DNA of 64,000 bases from contig CM060680.1 of NCBI GenBank assembly GCA_030686995.1, forward strand, positions 205,269,322 to 205,333,321, read 5' to 3'. The notes beneath the pieces are model-generated. The model ran no database searches and was not told the DNA's origin. It worked only from the letters and a program-made list of their open reading frames with translations. The position numbers and the translations under genes were made by a program. Positions 10,865-21,700 of this stretch are shown one piece after another. The DNA is from Artemisia argyi. Its lineage: Eukaryota > Streptophyta > Magnoliopsida > Asterales > Asteraceae. Numbering within the stretch: position 1 is the first letter of the stretch; the number at the start of each line of letters is the position of its first letter.

Positions 10865-13800
10865 TGTAACACCCCCAATTCATGGTTGCAGCGGAATTCG
10901 AACTGGGTGTTACTTGACGGCACAATAGTCACAATAATAGAAAACGAACTCCAATTGAGTCGTTTTAAAAGGTTTATCATTCAAATTATATAAATATCAG
11001 AGATTACAAAATGAGGTCCCAGATGGTTCCATGTTTACAAATTACATTAATTGAGTTTTGAATGATAATAAAATTTATAGCCCTCTTGAGTATCCGTGTC
11101 CTTCCGTGCCATCCTTGATCGTCATGAACCTGAAATACATGCTTGAGAGGTCAACACAAAGGTTGAGTGGAATTCGTAGAGTTTAGTTAAATCGTTTGAA
11201 CACAATAATCGTAGTGTGAGCTATAGACTCACACTCATAGTTAGAAAACAAAATCGTTATTTATTTCACTAAGCTCATGGAACCAAAACATTAACATCGA
11301 ACCAACAAAATTGGCATTATAGAAGCCCTATCAAGGTACTTTTGCCGTTATACCGCTAAATCTCAAATATAGTGCATTTGTGTGAACTCATCGTTGCTCA
11401 ACACAAATGGGATTCGTCAATCCCAATAGATCTATTCACAATATTCGCGCTCACTAAAGGTAGTGACTAATGGTTCATGATATAGGGACTTCGAACATGG
11501 CAATCGTTACTTAGTGATAATAAAACATCGTCGTGAAGCATACATTAGAAAGCATCGTGTTCGAGTAGAAAATAATAGCATGTATTTCCCCCATGGGTTT
11601 GTAAAATAGTTAAACAATAGAAAGTGGGGCTATGAACTCACCTTAAGTTATGTAGTGAGTAGTGAATGTGATGGTCGAATTGCGATGGTTTCTACGAGCA
11701 ACCTATAATAGAATGTTGCGACTTAAGTTCGGAGTAAAGAATATAACGGAGTGCCAATATATATATCTTGCATTTAGTCCATGATGAGTTATGATGTATT
11801 TTTGTAAGTCTTTGAAAGAAAGATTTATGAATATGTATGTTTTGGTATATCGTTTACTACCGTTCGGGCTAACATATTTCAGAAGTCATGTTAGTAAGCG
11901 TTCGAGGAGCCAGGACACTTTAACTCGTAAATCCACAACTCATCTCGACGGCTTACGTAATGAACTCCTCACATGAAGCTCCCTACTATTGTAGTAGTTG
12001 ATAAAGTATATAGATATAAGTTTTGATCCGAAAAAGTTACATGTCCGATATTTGTATAAACTTAGGAAAGTTTATAGTACATGAAGATTGTTATTAGGGG
12101 TAGTTTTATAAGTCTTGTGTGACCATTTGTCTTGGTAAAATCTCATGGTTTCCTTTTAGGTGAAGTAGATACAAATTGCTTGTTCCATATATCGCCAATT
12201 TCATTGTTTCATGTTTACGCCTTTGTAATTTTACTTGGTCATTTCGTCATGGCCTAGCCATGACCTTTGGTCCTTGTTCCAAGGTCATGATACACAACCT
12301 TGGCTCTAGCCATGGTGGGGGTCTTGGTTATAGGTCATAATACCTTTTATTCCTTTGAAAGTATGCCAATAACTTAGTGACTTAAAATATGTAAATAGCT
12401 GTTAAGAAAACTGAGAAATATCTCACTCAGAAGGAGTTTTCAAGGCTTGAGCCTCTTTGTTCCTGAATGAAAACGTGATTCCGGACAACTTTCGTGTTTT
12501 AACTTTTTCATGAATCGGACCAGAAAGGCCTCTTTTTGCGTGTTTTAGGTTCTGTCACAGAAATCACAGAAACATTTAGGCAGTTTTGCCGGAAATCTTT
12601 GGTAACTTCAAATCGCCATAACTTTTGACTCGTTTACTCTTTTTAGGTGGTTCAAATTGCTATTGTTTTCTTGTTAAGTCCTCTACTGTAATATGTAATA
12701 ATCCAATATAAAATTTTTACCATTTTGATCAGGTTATACCAAGATATTCACTAGTTTGCTTGTTTTAGTAACTTGTTTCAATAAGTCATTACAACAACAT
12801 CTTTTACTCATCATGATTCACCATGGACATAATCACAACACATAATATAGCAAGAATAACATATAAATGAGATGAACATGATAAATAAACAAGAATCATG
12901 TTAGGTTTAGGCTTACAACTTTAGGCTTTCTAATTAAAGAAAGGAGTAACTAGTAAGGAAATGGACTTTGATAGACAAGCTTCAACCCTTTTCACTTCAA
13001 GCAACCTTTCTACTCTTAGTATTCTTGAAAGATAGATGATAAAGGTTGAGGTGTATTGAGTAGATTTAAACTCAAGAGAAAACACCAAGTATGTTAGGGT
13101 TTGGAAGATTTTTGGTAGCTTATAATCAAACTAGGGTTTCTATACTTGAACTTCACTTGAACTTGCAAGATCTTGGAAGAAATTAAAGCTAAGGATGGAG
13201 TGTTTTGAGGTGTGTGGGTCGTTGGAATGGCCAAGGAAGGGGGGGAGAGGGGCTTTTTATAGTCTCATGAGGAGGTTAGTTTCCTTAGGATATTTTCTTG
13301 CCAAAAACACATGTAAACCATCCAAGACCTCATGATACAAGATCAAGCCACCTCAAGGGTGACTCCCCCTCCCCTAAGTCGGTTCATTATGGATAAGGGG
13401 GGTGAGGTGTGCCTTGGATGATAAAAATCTAGATATTTGATTAGTTTTGACTCCGGGAATTGCCAACCGTAAATGATTAGGCCTCGAAACGTAAAACCGG
13501 GTGTCGTAAAATTATGAAACTTTAAAGTATTGTTAGACATGTCCATATGTCCCATAATAAAATATAAAATGAGTGTTAGGTTCCATTTGGGTGGTAAACC
13601 CTGCTAAAAACTGGAAACACGGGGTCTAAAACGCGTAATACGTAAAATGTACGAATTTTGCGTAAAACTGAGAAAAGTAAAATGTTACTTTTCTAATATG
13701 TTATAAATGATTTAAAATGACTTATAATGTCTAGACTGGGCTCAGTCTAGTGTCGGTTGGTGTTAAATGTCTTTTAGACATCAAACCGTAAGCCTAAAAA

Positions 13801-14327
13801 TCACGAAATGACTTGTAACATCAAGTGATGATTTTTGGTCAATGGAGGAGGGAAAAATATGTTGACTTATTCTAATAATTTTGAAAACTCAAAATGTCTT
13901 AGAAACTCGTTTCGTGGTCTAACGGTTAATCGCCCATTCGGTTAAGCGTGCTCATGTGAGAGTAGTACCGACATGGGTGACCTGCTGGGAAGTCTTTGGT
14001 CATGTTTTTCTCAGTCACGATTAATTCTCAAATAAATCATGAGTGTGTCAAACATTTTTCTGATGCGGGGTCACTTAACGCGGTCGAGTTTCGTTGTACG
14101 TAGAATTTCTGAATGACGTTTTACCCTAAAACGTATAATTCCTTAATAACTTTCACGAAAATGATCTGACGAATGTCAAACATTTAATTTGCCATGGAAA
14201 TGATTTATCACTCAAGAATATCAGATAAAAATCAACTTTCGGGAAAGTTTCGGGAAAAATGAATAGTAAAAGTGAATAGTGAAATTTTCCGGGAATGGTA
14301 ATTAACCTGAAATTGCGAATTGTTACA
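10865..14327 (-). mobile_element. chromovirus LTR, right copy (3,463 bp)
   Basis: This is the 5' LTR of the minus-strand element, collinear with 4310-7772 at the fixed 6,555-bp offset. Short reading frames inside it match those of the left copy exactly. Its outer end (TTACA at 14327) directly touches the MULE transposase core sequence, with 'gtaga' as the likely target-site copy on this side. Confidence 0.92.
13941..13995 (+). other. 5S-rRNA-derived segment in the LTR (right copy)
   Basis: This is the same segment as at 7386-7440, in the second LTR. It lies in the region upstream of, and antisense to, the retroelement transcription unit. The internal promoter boxes of 5S rRNA are the part that is kept. 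Confidence 0.8.
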
Positions 14328-15820
14328 GTAGAAAGATTATAGCTCTAGATGGGTGTTTTCTTAAGAAACCATATGTAGGTGAGATCTTGACTGCCGTTGG
14401 TCGCGACGCCAACAATCACATATTTCCTGTAGCATGGGCGGTCGTAAATGTGGAAAACAAGGACAATTGGAGCTGGTTTATGGACTTACTTGGGGATGAT
14501 CTGATCAACACAAGGTAAATATGTATATTGTTATATGTTACTTGTATTTTCAATGATATTGTTAACTGTTTTTATATTGTTATTTGTTACTTGTTTGTTA
14601 GGGACTGATTGAAGTCGTAAAAGAGGTTATGCCACACGCTGAGCATAGACAATGTGCGAGCCACATTTATGAAGGGTTTAGGAAGCTGTATAGTGGTCTT
14701 GAGTTCAGGTTAATGTTTTGGGCTGCTTCAAAGGCAACACACATTAGAAGGTTTAACAAAGTGATGGAGAAAATCAAGAAAGCCAACCCAAATGCGTATG
14801 ACTATCTGATAAAGAAAGATCCAAAAACATGGTCAAGGGCATATTTCCATATTGGTACAAACTGCGAAGCTGTTGAAAATGGATTTAGTGAGTGTTTTAA
14901 CTCAGTACTTTTAACGGTGAGGAATAAGCCAATAATAACCATGCTTGAAGCTATACGAGTCATTGTTTTGGAGAGAATGAATACAATGAGGATGATTTGC
15001 GATAAATGGACTGAAGATATATGTCCTAACATACAGAAAAGGTTAGAAATAACCAAAGATCAAGTGAGGTATATACTGAATCACATCATCTTTACAACAT
15101 TACTTACAAATTACATTACAAATATCTGTCATAACAAAATTTGTATCTTTCATACAGGTATTGGCATGTTATACCTACTAGTGGCATGTTTGAAGTGAGG
15201 AACAGCAATGAAGCTTTTGGTGTTGATGAGCAGCGTAGAACATGCTCGTGTCAATTATGGCAACTTTCAGGTTTGCCTTGTGCTCATGCAATTGCAGTTA
15301 TATTCAAGATCAATAGGTTTGCTAAGGAGTATGTACCAGCATGTTTTAGGAAAAAAAGTTTCCATGATGCATACCACCAATATTTGAATCCAGTTGGAGG
15401 TATGACCTTTTGGCCTGACACTAGTGATATGTCTAGGATATTGCCACCTAAAACTAAGAAAATGCCCGGTAGGCCTAGAAAGAAAACGATTAGGGCAGCC
15501 CATGAAAACAAAACAACAAACAGGGTACCTAGGACTGGCGTAACCATGACATGTTCAAATTGTCAACAAAAAGGTCACAATAAAAAGGGTTGTCAAAATC
15601 CAACTGTAATAGTACCACCCAAACCACCATGTAAGAGAGGTAGGCCAAGGAAGAGACCAAATGTTGAACCTTCACTCATAGATGAAGATGAGGTAGTTAA
15701 CACTGAATCATTTGTTGCACCTGAAGAAAGAGCATTTGAAGAACCTTTAGGAGCCGAACATGTAGAGGAACCTGTGTTTGTTGATGCACCACAAGCTAGC
15801 CACTTTGGTTCTGAGCATGG

Positions 15821-15920
15821 GGTGGGTTCAAGTCATGGGGTGGGTTCAAGTCATGGTGTGGGTTCAAGTGATGGGGTGGGTACAAGTCATGGGGTGGGTT
15901 CAAGTCATGGTGTGAGTTCA
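15821..15920 (+). repeat. 18-bp tandem repeat encoding GVGSSH
   Basis: Six imperfect 18-bp copies of a 'ggggtgggttcaagtcat' unit occur inside the last transposase exon. The repeat stays in frame and encodes a low-complexity Gly/Ser/His linker between the AT-hook region and the basic C-terminus. Confidence 0.9.
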
Positions 15921-16358
15921 TCTCAGAAGAAAAGCAGAGTTAAGACTACTAAAAAGAGGGGTGGATCAGGGTATAACAATAGTAAAGTGCCAGCTGCTAG
16001 GTTTAGTAGATTGGGTAGGTGGTTTGGTTTAGGAGAAAGTGTCATGGAATCTGATACAATTAAGGAGGATTCAAACATAGAACCCACAAATAATCACCGT
16101 AACCTTGCTGGTAGTTCCTTTCAAGCAACTCAAGACATCCCTAACCTCTCAAGAGTTATACCAACACAAAACAGTCAAGTTGTAACAAATGCAGGCGAAA
16201 GAAATGCAGAAGTAGAGCAACCAGTTCCAGCCAGACCAAGAAGGATTTTGAACTTCATCAGACCAAGAGCACCAAGTCAAAGGATTTTGCAGAAAAAATT
16301 GTCAAAGAATGTATCTGGAGTTGGTTCTTCAAGCTCCAATGCTTTGGATTTGGCCTAG

Positions 16359-16787
16359 CATTTCCAACTATGCAGTGCACTTCTTTAGTTTATCTTAGTA
16401 TTAAAGACAATTTATGCTCTTCTTTTGTATCTATGTGTTGTGCAAGTACTGGTATGTGAAGATGTATGCTAAACTATGCAGTGCACTTCTTTTGTATTTA
16501 TGCGTTGTGCACTTGAAAAATAGCTTTGTAGGATCCTGTAAACACAGTCATATGTGACTGTAAACTTTAAGCAATCCTTTTGTAAATCTATATTATGGAT
16601 CCTTTTGATGTTTTCAACTTCATATGTTACTGAATGAGTGTCTTTAACATACAAAATACTTGTACCAACCAAACTAAAAACAAGAATTTAAGTTGTAAAC
16701 ATGCATTATATTAACATTGAAAATGTTTACAAAACTAGTTAACAAGCATGATTACAAACCTAATACATTAACATCATTACTACAAAC
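16359..16787. other. short intergenic space between convergent MULE genes
   Basis: This lies between the transposase stop and the GRF gene stop. It is A/T-rich with a near-repeat ('ctatgcagtgcacttcttt' occurs twice, near 16370 and 16474). It probably holds both 3' UTRs. No further gene is seen; the small minus-strand open frame here has no recognisable content. Confidence 0.5.
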
Positions 16788-17314
16788 CTAATACATTATT
16801 GCTAAAACAAAAGCAATGAACACAACAATGAAATTGAGAACCAAGACATTATCATGAACTTGCATTTTTGACTTGATAAAAGTCAAATCCTCCATCATTT
16901 TCATCATGTCAACTTGTGAAACTAATACTTCATGAGAATTTGATTTCTTCCCTATGTTCTTGTATTTCATCTTGTCATTATGTTCCTTGAACAACAAACA
17001 TTTGTAATAATCACTTGGAAGCTCTGGATCTGTGAATCCATAAAACTTGCATTTCTTGTACTTGTCCTACCAAATTAGTGTATTACAATCACAGGTTAAT
17101 CATTGTATAGAACCTTGACCATATAATATAAATTATACAAAAAAATTCTTACATAAATTGGACATGCTTTGAATCGTCTACTGGGATTTGTTATGGTCAA
17201 AGACACTTGTTCTTCAACTGATAATGGGTCTTTACATTCGCAATGTGTAGCAGCTTGGTAGTACTCAATGGTCTTTCGAGTGGATCTGGAAGTAAAGGAA
17301 GAAGAGGAGGCCAT
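16788..17314 (-). CDS. GRF-type zinc-finger protein, second gene of the MULE
   Basis: There are two exons, 17314-17153 and 17066-16788, with a GTAAGA donor and TAG acceptor, giving 146 aa and no lesion. After a Ser-rich start, residues 26-75 fit a GRF zinc finger: HCEC, then the signature NPSRRFKAC, then KYKKCKF. A Lys-rich middle follows (MKYKNIGKKSN), then a heptad-like helix (VDMMKMMEDLTFIKSKM) and a hydrophobic C-terminal segment of about 18 residues (VLNFIVVFIAFVLAIMY), probably a tail anchor. GRF fingers bind nucleic acid in other proteins; here the role is unknown. The gene converges with the transposase and starts about 300 bp inside the MULE's right end, so it is placed like mudrB of maize MuDR, though unrelated to it in sequence as far as I can tell. 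Confidence 0.75.
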
Positions 17315-17439
17315 GGATGGTTGGTGGTTATGAAAAAAGTGAAGTAGGTAAGATCTTGAAGAAGAAGAAAGTGAATTAGGGTTAGTGGGGTGGGGGCATG
17401 TGGGTATATAAATTGAGCAAATAAAAATAAAGGAAAAAA

Positions 17440-17615
17440 TTAAATAATGGTGATATGGCGTTTAACCGGATCCACGTCGGATGACCAGGTGAAACAAGTT
17501 ACTTGCACACAATGGACGAATTTAGCAAGTTCAGTGATAGATTGGGAAGAAAAAAAGAAAGCTACATACAATGGGAAAAGTTGGCAAATTAAATACATTT
17601 TTAAGTAATTTGCCC
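17440..17615 (-). repeat. right terminal inverted repeat of the MULE
   Basis: Read inward from 17615 it starts GGGCAAATTACTTAAAAATG. It then aligns with the 1-kb element at 28261-29280, sharing the blocks TATCACT, CATTGTGTG and CGTGGA-CCGG in the same order. This identifies it as a MULE terminus and the likely promoter of the GRF gene. The partner repeat at the left end was not found in the window, so it is deleted, diverged or outside. The next nine bases are tttgtaaaa, which would be the target-site copy. Confidence 0.72.
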
Positions 17616-17618
17616 TTT

Positions 17619-17752
17619 GTAAAAATCATATATGATTCGTTAAAATCAAATCATATATGATTCTTACGAATCACATATAATTTTTAAAAATCATATATGA
17701 TTCTTAAGAATCATATATGATTTGATTTTAACGAATTATATATGATTTTTAC
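17619..17752. repeat. near-perfect inverted repeat with 48-bp arms
   Basis: The arms at 17619-17666 and 17705-17752 are reverse complements with a single mismatch. Both arms and the loop are built from the motif 'atcatatatgat'. It could fold into a long hairpin and begins four bases outside the MULE terminus. It may be a small foldback MITE or a rearranged AT-rich repeat. Confidence 0.8.
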
Positions 17753-18792
17753 AAATCATATATGATTTTTCTGGGCGGAAAATTTGAAAAAAAAAAAGTT
17801 ATCAAAAAAAATCGTCGAAAGTATATAACAATGCATGTCTATAGAAAGATAATTTAATTCTCGTCGCGATGATATTTTTTTTGTAGCTTGACGATTTACG
17901 GTTTGCGAGATATTTAAGTTTTAATAAAAGGGTGGAAGTTTATTTTTTTTTTATTTTGATAAAAAAAATGAGTGGCTAATATTGTTTGATGAGTTATAGG
18001 GTAAAAGTTGGATCTATAAAAAACTTTTGCCCTCAAAACATATGTCTGAACTAACGGCCAAAATGAGGTTGTTTGGTGAGTTACTCACCATCTTGTTTAT
18101 GTGGGGCTCAATTCGAAAGTAATGTTTTTTCATTTGTTTTGTGAGTGTGTGTGGAATATTTAGTGGGGTATATTTTATATAAAGTGTGTATTTTAATGAA
18201 GGGTAAGATATAGTAACTAAAACGGATGTATGATAAGTGAGTGAGAAGAGAGAGAAAACTGAAGTAACGGTGAGTTGCTCACCCACCACTACTTTCATCA
18301 TAATAGCAAATATCAAAATGACAAAATCATGACTCAAGTATCCAAATATTCATTACAGTCAACTTGATCAAGTGAAAGTAATATACAACATCTAAGAGGG
18401 TTACGTACAGTCTCGTGCTAAAAATGGTGTCGTGCGAAAAGGTAGTGTTACCTCAGCATTTTTTGCCTATAGCACCAGTTTTGGCTATGGCACCTAAACA
18501 CCCTCCCTTGGATAACACCAGTTTTCTGATGCCGTCGTGCATTGTTTTTTAATAAGAAAATATATTTGACTAAAATTTAATTTATTAATAAAAAACACAT
18601 TATATAAATAAAAAAGGACATCAAATTTATTAAAAAAAAAAAAAAAAAAAAGTACCTAAACAAAAAAAATGTATGTAAAATAAAAATTATACATAAAAAT
18701 AAAAGTAAACTAGTTTTGGAAATATTATAAGGCCCGGATTTGTTTTTTTTTTTTTTTGTTTTTTGTTTTTTTTTTTTTTTTTTTCTGCCTTG
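17753..18792. other. A/T-rich non-coding stretch
   Basis: No gene is seen. It contains homopolymer runs (A run near 18632-18650, T runs near 18738-18783) and a 'ggtgagtt(a/g)ctcacc' motif near 18075 and 18270 that may be ends of an old MITE. An open frame on the minus strand near 18014-18337 has no recognisable content. Confidence 0.4.
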
Positions 18793-19002
18793 ATGATAGC
18801 CGCGCCTTCCGGATCCCATCTTGTTCGTTTTGATCGCCAAAACCTTCATATCCTCGGGCTTTTTTTTGTGGGCGTAGAGTGCTTCGGCCTTCAAGTCATC
18901 ATTATTTTTTTTAGCGTTGATTAATTCAACTCTCGTCGCGGTCTTGTAGTCCAAACGTTCCAACTTCGTCTCACGATCTAAAGTGTATTGTTGTTGCATC
19001 AT
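18793..19002 (-). pseudogene. fragment resembling the C-terminus of a NAM-associated / Harbinger ORF1 protein
   Basis: The translated minus strand is charged and helical (ETKLERLDYKTATRVELINA, then EDMKVLAIKTNKMGSGRRGY). The pattern of a coiled helix followed by 'I-x-T-x-K-M-x-x-x-R-R-x-Y' resembles the C-terminal region of plant NAM-associated proteins that travel with PIF/Harbinger transposons. It runs into A/T homopolymers and has no partner exons. The call rests on remembered family patterns and is weak. Confidence 0.3.
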
Positions 19003-19009
19003 GCCTTAT

Positions 19010-19440
19010 GACGGATCAGCCCTTTTGGAGACCTAATCAGCCTCGTGCTCGATCTTCGCACACAGACTTAGGGGGTGGCAACGTGATCGGTATGAGGTCG
19101 GCATCGATCGGCAAAGCTCGGCATCACATTGCCACTTCATCGGCATGACAAAATCGGCAACCGAATCAGGAATCCTCACCGATTCGGTATCATTTGAAGC
19201 ATTCAATTTTTTCGACCGTTGGAGACATTTTCCAAAAAAAAAAAAAAAAAAAAAATCCTTTAAATACTCAAGGCATGGTTAGGCATCACATTGGCACTAA
19301 AAATATGTAGTTAGGCATGGTTAGGCATGAAATGTGTTGTATTCAATCTATTGGCTAATTACAATTTAGTTTGAAGTATTGTTAGGCAACATTGTCACCC
19401 CTCTTATGTCCCAGCCCGAGCACATACTTGTTAAAAAAAT
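19010..19440. repeat. low-copy dispersed repeat, copy B, interrupted by a MITE
   Basis: This is collinear with copies A and C through 'cctcgtgctc', 'cacacagactta' and 'tgtcccagcc'. In this copy a 333-bp insertion separates the last two blocks. Downstream it continues, as in copy C, into the sequence upstream of and including the ATG near 19573. Confidence 0.7.
19071..19403. mobile_element. Tourist/Harbinger-like MITE with TTA target duplication
   Basis: It begins GGGGGTGGCAACGTGA and ends with the imperfect reverse complement ACATTGTCACCCCTC, flanked by TTA on both sides (19068-19070 and 19404-19406). Copies A and C show the uninterrupted site, with a single TTA at the same place, so the insertion borders are directly visible. 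The inside is rich in 'tcggcat' and 'ggcatggttaggcat' motifs and has a 21-nt A run. It is non-coding. Confidence 0.82.
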
Positions 19441-19572
19441 AAAAATAAAATAAAATAAAATAATTATAGTGGGAGGCAAAAATGCAATATGTAACATAAT
19501 AGAGGGGTACAAAATGAACAATGTTTTAAATAAACACCCACAGTAACTGTGTGTAAGAACCTTCCGGTAAAA

Positions 19573-20746
19573 ATGAGTGCGCCGGAAAAGGATGCCGCTG
19601 GCGATGCTCCGGCGAACCAAACCGCCGCTGCGACGGTTGCGGCGCCGTATTTTATTGCTCCGTTTATCATCAGGTTGATTCATTTCTCTATTCAAACCCT
19701 AATTATGATTAAATACTGAATTAAACGCTAGTTGCTCAAAATACTCCAAAATGAATGTATCTAATAGAAATAATTAATGTTATAGAGTCAATAGCGATTA
19801 GAGTCGTGAAGTAGAGAATGTGTGTATTTCATAGTAGACAGGTCCAAATGTATAATGTTTACAGCTAGGCCGCGTATAATATATCCAAGTATTGAGTGTG
19901 CCACAAAGGCGGTGCGGTTGTTGTGGTGCAGTTTTCTGTCGTTATGTCTCTCATTAGGTTTATTCATGTTTGTTGTATATTAAGTTGCTTAAATTCCAGT
20001 AGTAAGCGAAGTGATCGATTCATATGACTAGTTTTGTTAGTAACTATAAATAGAAGTAGGTCGGCTTATTGTATCAAATGTACAATCAGATGCCTATAGT
20101 CAGTGAATTACTCTTATTTGTCCTGCAATGGCTATGCTTTTTGTGAGACCACTTGTGCTCTGCTATGTGATTAACTGATTATCTCATTATCATAAGTTGA
20201 TGCTTGTAACTAATCATTTCGGGAATAATTTTGCTTAATATATCAACATTGGAGCGCACACATAGAAGAGTATTAAGTTTCTCATTGGTATGTGCATTTA
20301 AAAAAGCTGTTCAGTATACTGTATGACTAGTTCAGTATGTGGTTATTTCAGTTTCATGCTTATAACTGACTGTGTGCTTATTAATTTTGTTTAAGATATC
20401 ACATTGGAGTATTCATAAAGAAGAATGTGGAAGGCTAAAATGACAAATGTGTTCCGTGGAGCTGCTTAATCACTTCCCTTTTAGTTTCTCCAGGGAGGCT
20501 ACTTATCAGGTAATCGTTTTATGTTAGAAATTCGTAACAAAAGTGCAATATTTAGTGAAACAATTGTGTAAAATTGTTATAAGTGTGTTAAATCTGATTT
20601 TTGGGAGTTAAGCTCTGTCCGCTAAACCAGAGTGTTGTCATAATTGGTAAAATGGTTGATATGTTGTAGGTGTGCGGAAAGGTGGAGACAAGGTGTTCGT
20701 TTTTGGAGAAGTTAGGGATCCACCGTGTAGGAATCTTGATCTGTGA
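19573..20746 (+). CDS. unidentified small gene, exon model uncertain
   Basis: A gene-like first exon at 19573-19673 has good codon character (MSAPEKDAAGDAPANQTAAA...) and ends at an AG/GT donor. It is Ala-rich and then hydrophobic. Possible later exons are a short one ending at 20511 (TATCAG/GTAATC) and one starting at 20670 after TTGTAG, but the frame linking them is not settled. I do not recognise the protein. The first exon is duplicated, with an extra base and deletions, at 31516-31590 beside the GLR pseudogene, so this gene and the GLR gene appear to have been duplicated as a block. Exon 1 is moderately supported; the rest is a guess. Confidence 0.35.
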
Positions 20747-21700
20747 ATGTAGTTGTGGGGACTCAAGTACTTCGTTGGATCATTCAAGTTTTTTTATCTG
20801 CTCTTTTCACTTCTTAATTTTCGATTTATGCACTCATTTCCGTCCCAAAAAAGATGCTGATTTTGATTGTTATTACTATTATTCAAATGTTTAAAAAATG
20901 CTTTAATAGTGTCAATGTAAATACTTTGGGTTGGAACTCTGTTGAGAAAAGGAAACGCTACATATATTTTTGTGATATCCATACCCAGACCCGAGGCAGT
21001 TAAATCAATTTCCGGTAAAAAGTAGAACATTTTGAAATTTGAACTCAGGGTACTAAATAGTTCAACAATATGTTAAATGCAACATTGTTGATGATATATC
21101 AGTTCTATGGCTGTCCTTAGCTTTTGTAATTAGTTTATTATGAAGTTAAAATTCGGATTATATTACAGATATCTGATAAGGGATGGAGTCTCTCAAGTAG
21201 ATTATCTCCTTGTAAAGGTATACTTATAAATCTTCAATATTGTAGTTTAAATAAGTTACAATTCCTTCTTAAAGAAGAAATTCACAAACTCGATATGCAG
21301 GGCCTTTGTCTGTATTAAACAAGCAATTGAGTAGTTGGGATGACTATTATGAATGGAGAGGCACCCCGTTAGATTCTCCTGTTGCGCTGCTTCTTCATTG
21401 GGTAATGCATACTTCTCTCGTAATTGTTTCTGAAAACCAATGGACATTACTTCACATGAGCGATAGCCATAACTACTTGTACTAATATTGCAGCCATTGA
21501 CCATGTATCAAACCATTCAACTTGCATCTTCTAAACAGTTGATCCCTGAAACTATGGATGACCTGTGCATACACTACCTAGGTATTTTAATTGCTTTTTT
21601 TACTTTTTGTTTTCCAAATTAAGACATGGTGTTTTTGTTCTCCATGTTTATTAGTTACGGTCCCTAGTTCTACCGTCAAGTGGTTGGCTTGTTACTTTTA
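20747..21700. other. non-coding stretch between the small gene and the GLR gene
   Basis: A/T-rich sequence with no convincing coding region. It may hold further exons or the 3' UTR of the gene starting at 19573 (splice-like AG before 'atatctgataagg' near 21168), but nothing here can be assigned. Confidence 0.4.

Larger units (their letters stand above)
3779..14327 (-). mobile_element. chromovirus-type Ty3/gypsy complex, pol-less, tandemly duplicated
   Basis: Read on the minus strand the order is LTR (14327-10865), primer site, acidic leader ORF, gag, a captured gene fragment, polypurine tract, LTR (7772-4310), then a second primer site and the start of another internal region, truncated at 3779. 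The segment 3779-7772 matches 10334-14327 at a constant offset of 6,555 with no indel seen, so the copies are recent or an assembly duplicate. There is no protease, reverse transcriptase or integrase, so mobility would need help from relatives. At the left end element and host gene share GTTCG-like bases and the expected LTR and target duplication are missing, which points to a deletion. At the right the LTR end abuts the MULE gene. Confidence 0.88.
2224..16358 (+). pseudogene. MULE (mudrA-like) transposase pseudogene, split by a gypsy insertion
   Basis: Segments read as exons: 2224-3266, 3374-3778, then after the inserted retroelement 14328-14514, 14602-15068 and 15158-16358, with GT-AG junctions. 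Recognisable parts are the MuDR N-terminal region (about 3374-3778), the MULE transposase core beginning with the conserved ALDGCF motif near 14340, a SWIM zinc finger (C-x-C and C-x-H, about 15240-15290), a zinc knuckle CSNCQQKGHNKKGC (about 15550), two AT-hook-like GRPRK motifs, and six GVGSSH-type repeats (about 15820-15915). Lesions: a frameshift near 2820, in-frame stops near 3016 and 3090, loss of roughly 60 codons at the retroelement junction, and a short deletion near 14500 that shifts the frame into the next splice site. An AG directly precedes 2224, so an upstream first exon is probably missing. It cannot make an active transposase. Confidence 0.88.

Noticed and set aside
16469..16672. 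67-aa minus-strand frame between the MULE genes
   Set aside because: It has no recognisable domain, lies in a 3' UTR-like region, and includes a local sequence repeat.
17616..17624. tttgtaaaa as a confirmed 9-bp MULE target duplication
   Set aside because: No matching copy was found at the left because the left TIR is missing.
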